Shown here: piece after piece, positions 33,714 through 44,047 of the stretch | Numbering within the stretch: position 1 is the stretch's first letter | Layout of the letters: each line of letters starts with the position of its first letter | Source of the DNA: Acorus gramineus | Lineage: Eukaryota; Streptophyta; Magnoliopsida; Acorales; Acoraceae | Length of the DNA: 64,000 nt | Direction: 5' to 3' | Assembly (NCBI GenBank): GCA_030737835.1 | Contig: CM060850.1 | Location: 11,521,571-11,585,570, forward strand | Program-made: the position numbers and the translations under genes | Notes under the pieces: model-generated | What the model was told of the DNA's origin: nothing | Seen by the model: the letters and a program-made list of their open reading frames with translations, nothing else | Database searches by the model: none

Positions 33714-34777
33714 TTATGACAACTGAGGAATACTCTCACATTTTCTCATATGGTATATGGTAGGAGAACCAAAGGCATCCATCATCCACTCAGTCAGCCC
33801 ATCAAGCCGTCCGATCATCTCTGGCGTGAGCCACCTCTTCGAATCGCCCACCACGCCGTGTCTGAAGAACAAGTGGTTCTTCATCGTTATCCTTTCCAAT
33901 TGTAGTTCTCCCACCTTGTTAACCTGCAAATCCTTCAACCTTTCAAAGCTACACACCTTCACGATCTCCTCCACCACCCCTCCCTCCTCCTCCTCCATGG
34001 AGAATGGGCGCCCCACGAACTCCGCCAACCTTTTCACGTTGTTCACCGAGTCCTCCATCAACTCTTCATACCTCAAGAACATCACGCTTTGTAACATTGC
34101 CATGCTCGCTTTCATGTACTCCAATTGGTGGTCCCATATTGGCCCAAAGATGGAGACTCCATCGCAATAGCTCTCAAATGCCTCTTCGAGCGATATCTCC
34201 TCCTTCATGTCGAATCGAGCTTTGTTAACAAAGTGCCACAAGGACACAAACACGGCTTTGATGTCGCGGCTAATGTAAACTATTCGACAACCGGAGTCCC
34301 TTGCAGACTCCGGTAACGAAGAGTAAGGGATGTGGGTGGCAAGAAACCTAGGAGAAGGCATCACATCTAGGTTGGGGATTTGGTTTTTCGCGTACAGCTG
34401 TATCTCTAAGAAAGGGATGTACTCATGGGGGTTGGATGTGAACATGACATGATTCGATGTAGGGTCATCGAGGTTTCTGTTCAAGAGAGAGAAAACGAGG
34501 GCCTTAAGTCATGTTGTGCCGGATTTTGGGGAGCTCGTGATGAGGACGTCGGACGAGCGGGCCCTGAAGTTGTCTTGAACCGACATGACGGCGTTGAGGA
34601 GGAAGCCTTTGTACCAAAAGCCTTGGTACCTGTATTGGTCGTTGGCCCAGCTTTTCTTTTTGGGGAGAGTGGAGATGATATGGGCATATTTTTCTGGGTT
34701 TTCTCATCAGCTCCTCTCAACTCTCCTTGCATTTTGGATGTGGAGATGTTGGAATTAGTGGAAAGATTGGTGGCCAT
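33714..34777 (-). pseudogene. Sulfotransferase, near-complete but with stop and frameshift
   Basis: On the minus strand a full-length SOT can be traced from MATNLSTNSN (ATG at 34777) to a stop at 33714. Seen: KSWANDQYRYQGFWYKGFLL, P-loop PKSGTT followed by a TGA stop at 34509-34511 where the family has Trp (TGG), then LKALVF, catalytic region ATHIPYSSLPES, IVYISRDIKAVFVSLWHF, and the C-terminal RHGVVGDSKRWLTPEM. A small indel in an A-run near 34690 also shifts frame. The region after the stop is otherwise open for over 250 codons, so the damage looks fairly recent. GDW has become GDS, as in the fragment at 10362-10776. A TATA-like box lies about 70 nt upstream of the ATG. Family function: PAPS-dependent sulfation of small molecules. 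Confidence 0.92.
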
Positions 34778-34843
34778 GAAGTAATAAATGATAAGCTCCA
34801 CTTGTTTGGCTTATGGTGGGTGGAGGAGATCTTGAAGAGTCTT

Positions 34844-34850
34844 CTTTATA
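34844..34850 (-). promoter_or_regulatory. TATA box of the sulfotransferase pseudogene
   Basis: Minus-strand TATAAAG lies about 67-73 nt upstream of the ATG at 34777, the same spacing as in the intact gene at 5016. Confidence 0.45.
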
Positions 34851-34917
34851 ATAGGAGGAGAGGGTCTTGGAGAGTCTTCATGTACACGCGGATTTTAAGA
34901 AACAGTCATGATACCTA

Positions 34918-36256
34918 GGCCCCAAAATATAAGTGTCACTCACAGGCCCCATGAGGTGTCATCATCTTATTGGTTGTTTTTTTTTTATTTGTTGACTTTT
35001 TAAAAATGGTAAAATGGCAAAATACAAATATGTCCTTCATTAAAAATCTCTCTCATTAACTCAAATCCCCCAATTTTCTCTATTCGGTTATTACCTTTCC
35101 ATGTGAATCTTGAAATCCATTTAACCATTTCAAATTTTGAATTTTAAAATCCTTACCTAAATTACAATTGAACCTAAATTACACTAAAAAAGTTGGATAT
35201 TTATTGTATTCAAATTTAAATAAAAAAATACATATGGTTATTATATGAATTAGTTACATCAAATATCTTTATTAAATATTTATATCTCTCACAACGATTT
35301 GTTACATTTACATCAGAACTGTTACATTTACATAAATATAACAAACAATTTCATTTTCCTACCTAAATATTTTACATTCCATGCAATGTTTAAACAATTT
35401 AGAAACAGATTATATTTTCAATAGTCAGTTACATTTTATAGAAAATGTCAAACATTTTTTTTATTGTGTGATACATTTAACAAACATATGTATTTGACTG
35501 TTATAGTAATAAATGTAACAAATATAAATTACTATTTACATTGAAACAAATGCAATACACGAATGAATGTTACATTCATAAATGTAATAAATATAAATCA
35601 ATACATGCATGCGGTTGACTGTTACATTTACGAATGTAACAAAAATAATACAGATTTGAAAAATTACATTGTCAACAATGTAGCAGTAACATCAAACAAA
35701 CTACTCATATATAAAATGTAACGATTTCGAGTGTTATATTTAGATATTAAATAAAAAAGAAATCAAAATGTGATAAATGACATTCAATACATGAAAAAAA
35801 ATTGTGTTTAAATATTTAAAACAAAAAGCAAAACACAATTTTTTTTACGAATCTAATAATGTCAAACCTGATCCGAGAGACATTGATGTGAGATCCAAAT
35901 CGAAAAAAAAAAAAAAATGATTTCGTGCCTTCTCCTCAAAAATAAAATTTCTGATTTGCTCCCATGTATTCTTCATAAACAAAATCAATTCCGTAATGCA
36001 AAACCTCCTCATTTCGCATACAAGACATATTTTTAATTGTTTCAACATCAATGGTTTCTCCGGTCCCTCTCAAATATTATTGGAAGATTTTAAGAATCCA
36101 TTAATGGTGAATAAATACAGAATTTTCAGAATTAAATGATACTCCACAATCATAGGGATACATGTTAAGGTAGTTATCAAGTAAATGATATAATAGACAA
36201 TGTACACTTGCCACATCATGGGACCTATGAAGTTGGGGCCTAGGAATCATTATTGT
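34918..36256. mobile_element. 1.3-kb interspersed repeat, copy B
   Basis: Close match to 12838-14165 along its whole length. Ends: CCTAGGCCCCAAAATATAAG on the left and TTGGGGCCTAGGAATCATTA on the right. The inverted repeat may run out to AATGATTCCTAGGCCCC. It sits 140 bp upstream of the sulfotransferase pseudogene start, so it may affect or mark that promoter. The conserved minus-strand frame at 35845-36051 matches the one in copy A at 13751-13957. Its product is unknown. Confidence 0.68.
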
Positions 36257-36363
36257 TTAAGAAAAGTTTATATATTTTGATAGTAAGGTAGCCTTTGAAG
36301 ACAAAAGTGATTTTGAAGATTCCACTTACCATATTTAATCAAAACTCGTTTTTAAACACTCAG

Positions 36364-36805
36364 CCCCCGTTTAGATGAAGTATAACCCCGGATAGATTAT
36401 GGAATAAGTTAGAATATGTTAAATAAGGTGTTTGGATGCCCAGAAAACCTAAGGATAATGTATGCCTGGATAAATTAGTATAAAGTAGTATATAGATTCC
36501 AACCAACCCATAGAATTAAAGTTATTATAGGTTATTCCATTTAGAGAATATGTGGACGCACTGTCAAATCAACTGTCATCACCTTTTATAAATCATTTGT
36601 CAAATCAACTATCATAATTTTTTCACCTTTTAGAAATTTTTATCCACATTTTATTCGCATTTTTTTCAAACATCAAAAGCTTTATTATTACGTTTTCCAA
36701 TGAGAATAATTCAAAACACAACCAAATATAAAATCAATTTATACTCATTTATGCCAGAATAATTGTATGTCCAATAATAAATCATATTCTGTATCCAAAC
36801 AGGAG
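36364..36805. mobile_element. MITE with GTTTGGAT-type ends, copy 3
   Basis: Begins CCCCCGTTTAGATGAAG and ends CTGTATCCAAACAGGAG, an imperfect inverted pair. It shares TTTTTCACCTTTTA..AAATTTTTATCCACA and ACGTTTTCCAATGAGAATAA with other members. It is the best-bounded copy of the family in the window and is non-coding. Confidence 0.6.
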
Positions 36806-37164
36806 CTACTCCGTTCTCCGATGAAAGTATTTATTTCACAATTCAAGTATATCGAAGTAGATCTGATTTGCTTCCTTGTACAACACATGACGAGAGGGGG
36901 TTGGGGAATGTCTTTAAGCTAATTTTCTGCTGATAAGCATGTACTTATTCAATAATAAACAATAATAAACATGGATCATGCATTATTGAATTATCTTATA
37001 CACTAGTAATATTGTAACCTTTTTATAATAGCCAACTAGAGCACGTAGAATGTTCCGACGATACTCAAATTGTTGTAGTCAAAGCGTGTATCACATTTGG
37101 CTATAATAATTATACTCAAATTTGATTATAAAATAACTATATTTGTTTGTATTTTCATATAGGT
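36806..37164. other. Short intergenic stretch
   Basis: AT-rich; nothing recognised beyond AATAATAAAC duplicated at about 36951-36970. Confidence 0.4.
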
Positions 37165-37230
37165 TCTTGTTAATGAGTGTCTTTAGAACACTTTTTAACC
37201 CATATTTATTGTTAACTCTTTAAGGAACCT

Positions 37231-37249
37231 AACAAATCTAATTATGATA
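37231..37249. repeat. 19-bp direct repeat flanking the LINE piece
   Basis: AACAAATCTAATTATGATA occurs here and at 38001-38019. Both copies belong to the left arm of the inverted-repeat element, and the right arm has the single uninterrupted version near 38653-38671. This shows the repeat was made by the insertion. Confidence 0.8.
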
Positions 37250-38000
37250 AGGATGGTCCAGGAATGCATCTCCACCGCTAAGGCTTTGATCTTGGTGAAA
37301 GGCAAACAGTGTGGCTTGTTCCATTTGAACAAGGGATTACATCAGGGAGATCCTCTTTCTCCTCTTTTGTTCACGGTGGTAGCAAATGCCTTTAGTAGAA
37401 TGATGAAAATGGCGGAAGCGGATGGGTGGATCGAAGGATTATCCATTGGCCGTGGAGGGCCTACCACTTCGCATGTCTAATACACAGATGAAACGATCAT
37501 TCTTCGTGCAACCAATTCACTCTCTATTAGAGGAGTAAAGTTTGTTTGTAAATGCTTCGAATTCTTATCGGGGCTACGCATCAACTGCATGAAAAGCTCC
37601 ATCTTAGGTATTCATTTAACATATGGGGAGTTGGAATCCTATGCGAGTATCTTTGGTTGCCGGGTGCAAAGCTTTCCTACTCAACTACTCGGCCTTCCAC
37701 TGCATTTGGATAAGATTTGTAAAAAAAGATTGGAACCCTTTAATGGATAAATTTGAAAGGAGGTTGGAGGGGTGGAAAGGGAGGCCATTAACTCTTATTG
37801 AAACGGTTTTGTCGAATCTCTCGGTTTTCCTCCTATCCATTTTTAAGATTCCGGAGGGAGTCCTCCATAAACTGGAGGAAATTCGGAGGAGATTCTATTG
37901 GAATGAATCCTACGACGAGGGGAGGAAGGCACACTTGGTGCGGTGGGATTTGGTTTGTAGTAGGAAGAGTTTGGGCGGGGCGAGGGCCTTTAAGAAACCA
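37250..38000 (+). pseudogene. L1-type LINE reverse transcriptase fragment
   Basis: Reads like ORF2 of a plant L1 element: LHQGDPLSPLLFTVVANAFS (the conserved QGDPLSP block), then YTDETIIL where the active site is normally YADDT, then FEFLSGLRINCMKSS, SFPTQLLGLPLHLDKI and a frameshifted RRKAHLVRWDLVCSRKSLGG. Asp-to-Glu in the catalytic pair, an in-frame stop at 37478-37480 and later frameshifts make it dead. It lacks both the 5' part and the 3' end with poly(A), yet has a 19-bp target-like duplication. Confidence 0.88.
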
Positions 38001-38164
38001 AACAAATCTAATTATGATATGAATAAATAAATTGAAAGATTTTTAAAATCCCAACAATACCCATAATAAATTCAACATCTTTATTTTTTCTTTTTCTCTC
38101 CCATACCCAATTCTCCATCAAAACCCACTACAATGAAAGACACAAAAATTAAATTTCAGCATAT

Positions 38165-38275
38165 GCTCTATAATTAAAATTATGAAGCACCTCACTTTTT
38201 TCATTTATCACGAATCCGCCTACACCAATTTGATGTGAAGAACCGGTCGGAAGCATGCAATGCCATTTATTCATC
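38165..38275 (-). pseudogene. Captured Nudix hydrolase exon scrap
   Basis: On the minus strand NKWHCMLPTGSSHQIGVGGF and VINEKSEVL resemble the start of the Nudix domain in plant NUDT2/NUDT10-type ADP-ribose or NADH pyrophosphatases (CMLPANASHQVGVGGF-like). The Nudix box itself (GX5EX7REUXEEXGU) is absent; the reading runs into non-homologous residues after SEVL, where an exon probably ended. It lies between the arms of the inverted-repeat element, so it is most likely host sequence picked up by the transposon. No function expected. Confidence 0.65.
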
Positions 38276-38875
38276 ATATATTGAAATAAATTCAAATGAT
38301 AAAAAAAAACTAATAAAGAATGAAAGTGTATATAAATAATTTTTAAAAAAAAGATTAAATCAAACAAACAATGAAAATAACATACCTTATATACCGCACA
38401 AAAAATATCTTCATATAAGCAGTACTAAAACAAGTATTATAGTCATATGAGATGTGAGACAAGAACAAAAATGAAAGGAGGTGTACATTTTTATATTTTC
38501 CGATGAAACTTTTGTGGGAGAAAATGGAGAGTGGAGGGAAAAATTTTAGGTATGGGTGGGAAAAATTGGATACGGGAGGGTAGATGAAAAAAATGTGTGA
38601 ATTTATTCGGGGTATTGTTGGGATTTTAAATTTTTTTTCAAATTATTGATTCATATCATAATTAGATTTGTTAGGTTGCCTAAAAAATTAAGAATAAATG
38701 TGGGTTAACAAGTGCCATAGGGGCACTCGTTAATTTACCTTGGATTGGATGTCTGTCTCATGTACGTTTAATTTGGTGATCCAAATTACACTAGCATACA
38801 TTAATTAAGAAATAGATTAGCTTGTTTTACAAGCATGCTTGAAGTAAAGAAATTCAAAGTTTGTGAGCCGCTAAA

Positions 38876-39300
38876 GTAACTATAAATCCTTTGAAACATA
38901 TGTGAATAAAATGAAATTCAATAAAAAATAATCTTAAAATAAATAAGTAAAAAGAATGGAGGTGCGGGGAATCGAAGCCCGTGCCTCTCGCATGCGAAGC
39001 GGGCGTATGAGCTACACCCCCAACGTACAAACTATGTATATCCAAATAGAAAACAAAGATTTTCAGTCTTCATTAGGGACGGTTGAGATGAGGCAAGCAT
39101 ATTAATTTATTTCTTAAAACATGAGAATGTGGTTGTTTCTCTCTTCAAAAGTTTTTATTCATTGATTATCAACTACTTTAATTTAATTTTAAAATTCTTT
39201 GGTAATTGGTTAGACAATGACATTGAACTACCATGCATGTGACAGCAATAATTGAACAAGAGAGATGACAATAACAATAGGATGATGACAACAAATACTC
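38876..39300. repeat. Direct duplication unit A (with tRNA-Ala relic)
   Basis: The sequence from ATAAATCCTTTGAAACATATG to GGATGATGACAACAAAT is repeated at 39733-40108 plus 41022-41090 with scattered differences. Unit A preserves the uninterrupted ACCATGCATGTGACAGCAATAA site that is split by a transposon in unit B. Confidence 0.88.
38957..39021 (-). pseudogene. tRNA-Ala pseudogene (D-arm deletion, CGC anticodon)
   Basis: Minus strand, 65 nt. Acceptor GGGGGTG..CACCTCCA, T-arm and anticodon arm align with the neighbouring tRNA-Ala, but about 8 nt of the D-loop and D-stem (TGGTAGAG) are missing. The first base pair of the anticodon stem no longer forms and the loop reads TTCGCAT. Not expected to fold as a functional tRNA. 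Confidence 0.85.
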
Positions 39301-39470
39301 TACTTTCATAATAAACAAAGTATGAAAGTGAAGAGAGTCCATGCATGTCATCGAATACAAGCTTCTTATGTGAGACGAATGAATAGTACCCACGCCTTTC
39401 ACAATTTATTTAAAAAAATATGCCACCCATTAATATATTAAATCAATTTTCTATTACATACTGAATCACA
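39022..39470. other. Remainder of duplication unit A and spacer
   Basis: AT-rich DNA. The part to 39300 is duplicated in unit B; 39301-39470 is a spacer without recognised features, leading into the sulfotransferase fragment. Confidence 0.4.
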
Positions 39471-39719
39471 AGAGGCGTTTGAGAGCTATAGCGACGGTGT
39501 TTCCCCTTTCGGACCGATATGGGACCATCAATTGGGTTACTGGAAGGCGAGTATTGAGAGGCCGCAATGCGTGATGTTCTTGAGGTATGAAGAGTTGATG
39601 GATGACCCAGTGAATGTTGTGAAAAGGTTGGCGGAGTTTATAGGGAGCCCGTTCTCCGTGGAGGAAGAGAGGGGTTGTGGGGGTGGTGGAGGAGATTGTG
39701 AAGGTGTGTAGCTTTGAGT
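39471..39719 (+). pseudogene. Sulfotransferase middle fragment
   Basis: Plus strand: EAFESYSDGVSPFGPIWDHQ, LGYWKASIERPQCVMFLRYE, ELMDDPVNVVKRLAEFIGSP, then a frameshift in the G-rich EEERG stretch near 39675, after which VVEEIVKVCSFE continues in another frame. About 80 residues from the middle of a SOT, lacking P-loop, catalytic His and the C-terminal motif. It is in opposite orientation to the nearest relatives at 33714 and 10362. It lies exactly between the two tRNA-bearing duplication units, ending within a few bases of unit B. Confidence 0.88.
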
Positions 39720-39812
39720 ACACACTTTTTCTAGTAATTATAAATCCTTTGAAGGATGTGTGAATAAAATGAAAGTCAATAAAAAATATTTTTAAAAAAT
39801 TAGTAAAATAAT

Positions 39813-39892
39813 TGGAGGTGCGGGGAATTGAACCCCGTGCCTCTTGCCTCTCGCATGCAAAGCGAGCGCTCTACCATATGAGCTACACCCCC
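39813..39892 (-). tRNA. tRNA-Ala (UGC), with 7-nt insertion in the variable loop
   Basis: Minus strand, 80 nt. Acceptor stem GGGGGTG / CACCTCC with discriminator A, D-arm AGCTCATATGGTAGAGC, anticodon arm CTCGC-TTTGCAT-GCGAG (anticodon TGC = Ala), T-arm CGGGG-TTCAATT-CCCCG. The variable loop, normally AGGCA, is AGGCAAGAGGCA, a 7-nt tandem duplication. All stems pair, so it may still fold, but the long variable loop is abnormal for an alanine tRNA. The sister copy at 38957 is clearly degenerate. Confidence 0.75.
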
Positions 39893-40108
39893 AATTAACA
39901 AACAAAGTATATTGATAATTAAAAGCAAAGATTTACAGTCTTCATTAGTGAGGGCTGAGATGAGGCAAGCATGTTAATTTATTTCTTAAAACATGAAAAT
40001 GTGGTTGTTTCTCTCTTCAAAAGTTTTTATTCTTTGATTATCAATTAGTTTAATTTAATTTTAAAATTCTTTAATTAGACAATGGCATGGAATTACCATG
40101 CATGTGAC

Positions 40109-41021
40109 CATGGGCGGACCCATGTTTACTTAAGTTCCCCCTCAAAAATTGAATTTTTTCAGTAACACTAGCATAACCATTAAACAATAATCATAAGATA
40201 AGGCAAAATAAGTCAAATCCAATTTATGCCCCCCTTAGATTGAAATAAAAGTAAAGAGTGATGTTAAACTTAGTCCGTTTTTTCAGTCCCGCCTGCCTAT
40301 AGCCCTATACACTATGATAGTATGATATATATTTTCCTATCATAATGAATGAGCTCTATCGTAGTATATGAAAAGTTAAAAAATTTAATTTCTCAAAAAA
40401 AAAAAAAAACACTATTATATTTAAATATATATTTTATTTTGTATAACAAATATGTACTTATATGGGAGAGTATGTAATTTTTAAGAAAAATGGTGTGGAC
40501 TACAAATAGAGCTACACGCACGGATGAGTGTCATTTTTCTAAAGAAAAATGTTACAACCAATCATATTTTCAGTCTCATTTTCAATTCATACTATATTTT
40601 TTTAAAATACTTTATCTAATAAGGTGGATATTTTTATAAAAGATTAAATATTTATTCTAATGAATTATATGAACTCATGTATAGGAAATGAAAAAAAATT
40701 CTATCAAGTATAAATCTATCAATGTCTTGTTAATTGAGTATGGGTAGTTAATTTGAGTATAAGCTGAAAAAAATGATTGTGTATAACCACGCTAAAAAAA
40801 AATACCACTACTAATGACTTAATTGTATTGATGAACATATTTACAAAAAAAAATTAAATAGAGTGATAATATGCAAGAAATTCGATATTTTAATGATAAA
40901 AAACTAATTTTATATTATCTGTGATACAATACACATGCGTATTAATAGAGTTTTTTTATGCATTGCAAATAATATTCTTGAATCCCCCTTTAGAAAAAAT
41001 TAAAATTATGGGTCCGCAACT
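40109..41021. mobile_element. 913-bp TIR transposon with 9-bp target duplication
   Basis: Flanked by GCATGTGAC at 40100-40108 and 41022-41030. The paralogous site in unit A (around 39230) has GCATGTGAC once with no insert, giving a natural empty site. Ends: CATGGGCGGACCCATG on the left, and on the right ATGGGTCCGCAACT, whose complement shares GCGGACCCAT. A 9-bp duplication points to the Mutator superfamily. The interior is AT-rich without coding. Confidence 0.85.
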
Positions 41022-41227
41022 GCATGTGACAGCAATAATTGAACAAGAGGGGTGACATTAAAAACAAGGATGATGACAACAAATGCCATGTTAATAGTCT
41101 CTAATATTAATCCATACTGTGCGTACAACTATTACTTTAGCAACAAATCTATCTATAATGATTCAACTAATTGAACAACTTTGGAGAGATACAAGAAATA
41201 TAATACGAGGAAGCAACATGAGCAAAG

Positions 41228-41565
41228 ACTTGGTCGATTTGGCTCACGTGCAATGATTACCTCTTTCAGAGCTACTTCCTCTTCACGGAGAATATTTGGA
41301 AAAAGGCGGTTAGTTTGATCTTAAGTTGGGGTAAATACTGTATTAGAGCGGATGCGTTTCGTTTTTTAGATGGACGCTTTGTTTTTGAGGTTTAGGCCCA
41401 TGTTTTGTCCTTGGATCCCATAGATATCTCTTCTACATACGGTTTTTTTTTCTCTTATTTGTTTTTCCTTTCTTTTGTTGTTTTTCTTTCAATTATGTGC
41501 TTTTCCTTTGGACACTTACCCTTTTTAATTGAAGTGTTTTTGCCTACCATTTTTATATAAAAAAA
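41228..41565 (+). mobile_element. 3' end of a LINE with poly(A)
   Basis: A 5'-truncated retroposon: the reading near the start (WGKYCIRADAFRFLDGRF) and the TTTTTGCCTACC..TTATAT(A)9 tail look like the 3' end of plant L1 elements. It is flanked by AACATGAGCAAAG (41215-41227) and AACATGAGTAAAG (41566-41578), a 13-bp target duplication with one mismatch. Non-functional. Confidence 0.75.
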
Positions 41566-41578
41566 AACATGAGTAAAG

Positions 41579-44047
41579 GTTTTCTGATCATTCTGTTCTC
41601 TGTGTTCAACATATGGTGGGACAAAGATACCTAGAAGGAAACATTACACCATTTGTAGTATGTTGATAGTCTCTAATATTAAGCCATGGCACCTATCATA
41701 ACTCAAGTAATTGAACAACTTTGGAGAGATGCAGGGCTAGCTCTCAGATAGTGTCACCAATGTCACACTAGTCCAATTAATCTATTGTCTTCAGGTCTTC
41801 TAATCGGTTGAAAGCATCTTCACAGCAATATATTTCATTCATTTACCAAAAATAAAGTTATTGTTTAAACCCCCACATCTGAGACTTGCAATAATAGTCT
41901 GATCTCATCTACTAATGTTTATCAAGTGACCGACGCATTCCTATATCTATTGGACCACAAGAAGAAGTTTAGAAAATGAAAGAATATATTTAACAGCCAG
42001 AAGGATCTAAAAATTAATTAAGGCCATTTAAATAAGTGAATTTGCGAATTATTGCAATAATTATCAGGGTTGTTTATCTTTTCACAAATATCACAATTGT
42101 TTGCTATCAATTCTGTCTTATTTGTAAGACCTCAAAATAAGTGATTATTATATTCGTTTTATATTTTATATTTTTAGGGCCATCTTTTAGGCATCTTTTA
42201 GGCCTAGTGAAGTATATGTACTCTAGTTAATTGAATGATATTATTTATAGAAAATGTAAAAAATTTCTAACGAGATATATACTTAGTTAGAGTGAGTGGA
42301 GAGACCTAACGCGACGTATGAAACTGTATGTGAGACAATATACAACTATACTAGTGGAATAGCTGGAATATCAAACCTCTCTTGCTTCAAGGGATTGTGC
42401 ATATTGTTCAGTTAGTGGTTGAGAGGGGAATATATCAGACTTATGGATTGATCTCACTCCACCACAGCAACACTGTATTAGCTTTTTTAGAAATGATATT
42501 TGTACTGCCAATGTAAATATAATTCTTCTAATTATAAATTTCTAAATTCATATCATATTAATTGTTCCTTCCCTAGTGATGGACTATAGTAAAACTCCTC
42601 CTTTATCCTAATATATAGCTCGATCGATCCATGCGATATAACTGGGTGATCCACTAAGCGAGAGTTTTGATGACCTCAATTGAATCAATCAGCTGATCTA
42701 ACCAGGTTTTTAACTGATCCAATCTGGATGGGTCAGTTCATCAAGTTGGCTCGTGATTTCTAAATAGAGGTACTATCACCCAGAAACTTTTTCTATAAAT
42801 ATGTAAAATTTGTTTTGAAATATATCATCCACTTATAGATACAGTACATACTTATTAGATGAAATACATAACTTGAGAAAATTAAAACATGCAAAAAAAT
42901 CAAAACATATAAAAACTATGGGTGAAACTGCATTTGACACTGTCCATAATATTACCCTTTAAAAATGAATGCCACATCAACATTTTCTGTTCTTTTATTT
43001 TTTTGGCTTGGTAAATTTGAGTATTTCATTCCTTTACCAAAAAGAATATACATGTACAATACAACATTAACATTGCTGGACAAGTACATGGGCTTCATGA
43101 TCATTTGGACACCCTTGTCATTATTTGCGTTTCAATTTTTTCTAATTGTTCAGTTAGTGGTTGAGAGGGATATATCAAACTTATGGATTGATTTAACTCC
43201 ACCACTGTATTAGCTTGGTTGAATAAAGTACCCTAGCTATATACCATGGTTTGCTTTTAGACTGAAACAAATGGTTGTGATGGCCTTTTTTCAAAATATG
43301 AATCCCACTGATGTTTTGGCCTCTTTCAGATCAGCGCCAGGTGAAAACATTATAGCCTATACAAGGAACAAAAACAGGTAACCTCTTGTTTTATGGTCTG
43401 TTTTCTTTTCTTTTCTTTTTTTAAGGCTCCCATATTCCTTGACCCCCTATTTAGGGTGAGACTAGGGCCGACTAGAGATTCGAAAATTTAGGTTGAGGTG
43501 AATTTTTAAAATGGGTTCCTATCACAAAAAAAATAAAATAAAAAATTTAAAAATTTTATTTATAATTTTAAAAAAACTTGAAATCTAATTATTTATCCTC
43601 ACAAAAAATGAAAAAAATACTTGAAAATAAAAAATAAAAATAGAAAACAAAACAATTGATGACAAGACAAAGATACCCTTAATGCATAAATGTTAAAAAT
43701 TAACTTCCAAAAAAAATTCGGAGAGATTCAAATTAGGGATCATGAAAATATAAAATAAAAAAAAATCATTAAAAAGTGTTGTTACAAATAATTTTATTTC
43801 CCGCCCCCATTCCATTCCTATATGTGTCAATAGAAAATCAACAGAGTATATACTCACATTAACGAGTTATATGCTTTAATAGAAATTTTTCACATTTTCT
43901 ATAAATGTATCCATGTAATTCATTAGAATATGAAAGTATAAACCTCATTATTTGAGATATACTATGTTTAAAAAAAATTCAAAACACATGTAAACTAAAA
44001 TTAGGGCGGTAAAAAGGACGGTATATAACATTATCTATTAGCTAAGT
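41579..44047. other. Intergenic DNA with internal duplications
   Basis: No gene seen. Around the LINE tail a phrase (TAGTCTCTAATATTAA..CC, then AATTGAACAACTTTGGAGAG) occurs at about 41095-41190 and again at 41662-41730. A second pair, GTTCAGTTAGTGGTTGAGAG followed by TTATGGATTGAT, occurs at about 42400 and 43147. The stretch 42485-42760 resembles 62595-62720 downstream of another sulfotransferase copy. An AT-rich dispersed repeat lies at 43840-44000. Confidence 0.45.

Larger units (their letters stand above)
37165..38735. mobile_element. Long-inverted-repeat (Pack-MULE-like) element carrying gene scraps
   Basis: The left arm (37165-37249, continuing at 38001-38095 after an insertion) matches the complement of the right arm (about 38540-38735) over some 180-230 bp. 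Shared landmarks are GAGTG..CACTT.TTAACCCA(C/T)ATTTATT, AACCTAACAAATCTAATTATG and TTAAAATCCCAACAATACCC. Between the arms lies a scrap of a Nudix hydrolase gene. The left arm is interrupted by a piece of LINE reverse transcriptase. Long inverted repeats plus captured host exon is the Pack-MULE pattern. The target duplication was not identified. Confidence 0.65.
39733..41090. repeat. Direct duplication unit B (tRNA-Ala, split by a transposon)
   Basis: Second copy of 38876-39300. It matches through 40108, is interrupted by a 913-bp element, and resumes at 41022 with GCATGTGACAGCAATAATTG through to ACAACAAATGCC. Confidence 0.88.

Noticed and set aside
38854..39045. 63-residue minus-strand frame over the tRNA relic
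   Set aside because: It is simply the degenerate tRNA-Ala and flank read as protein.
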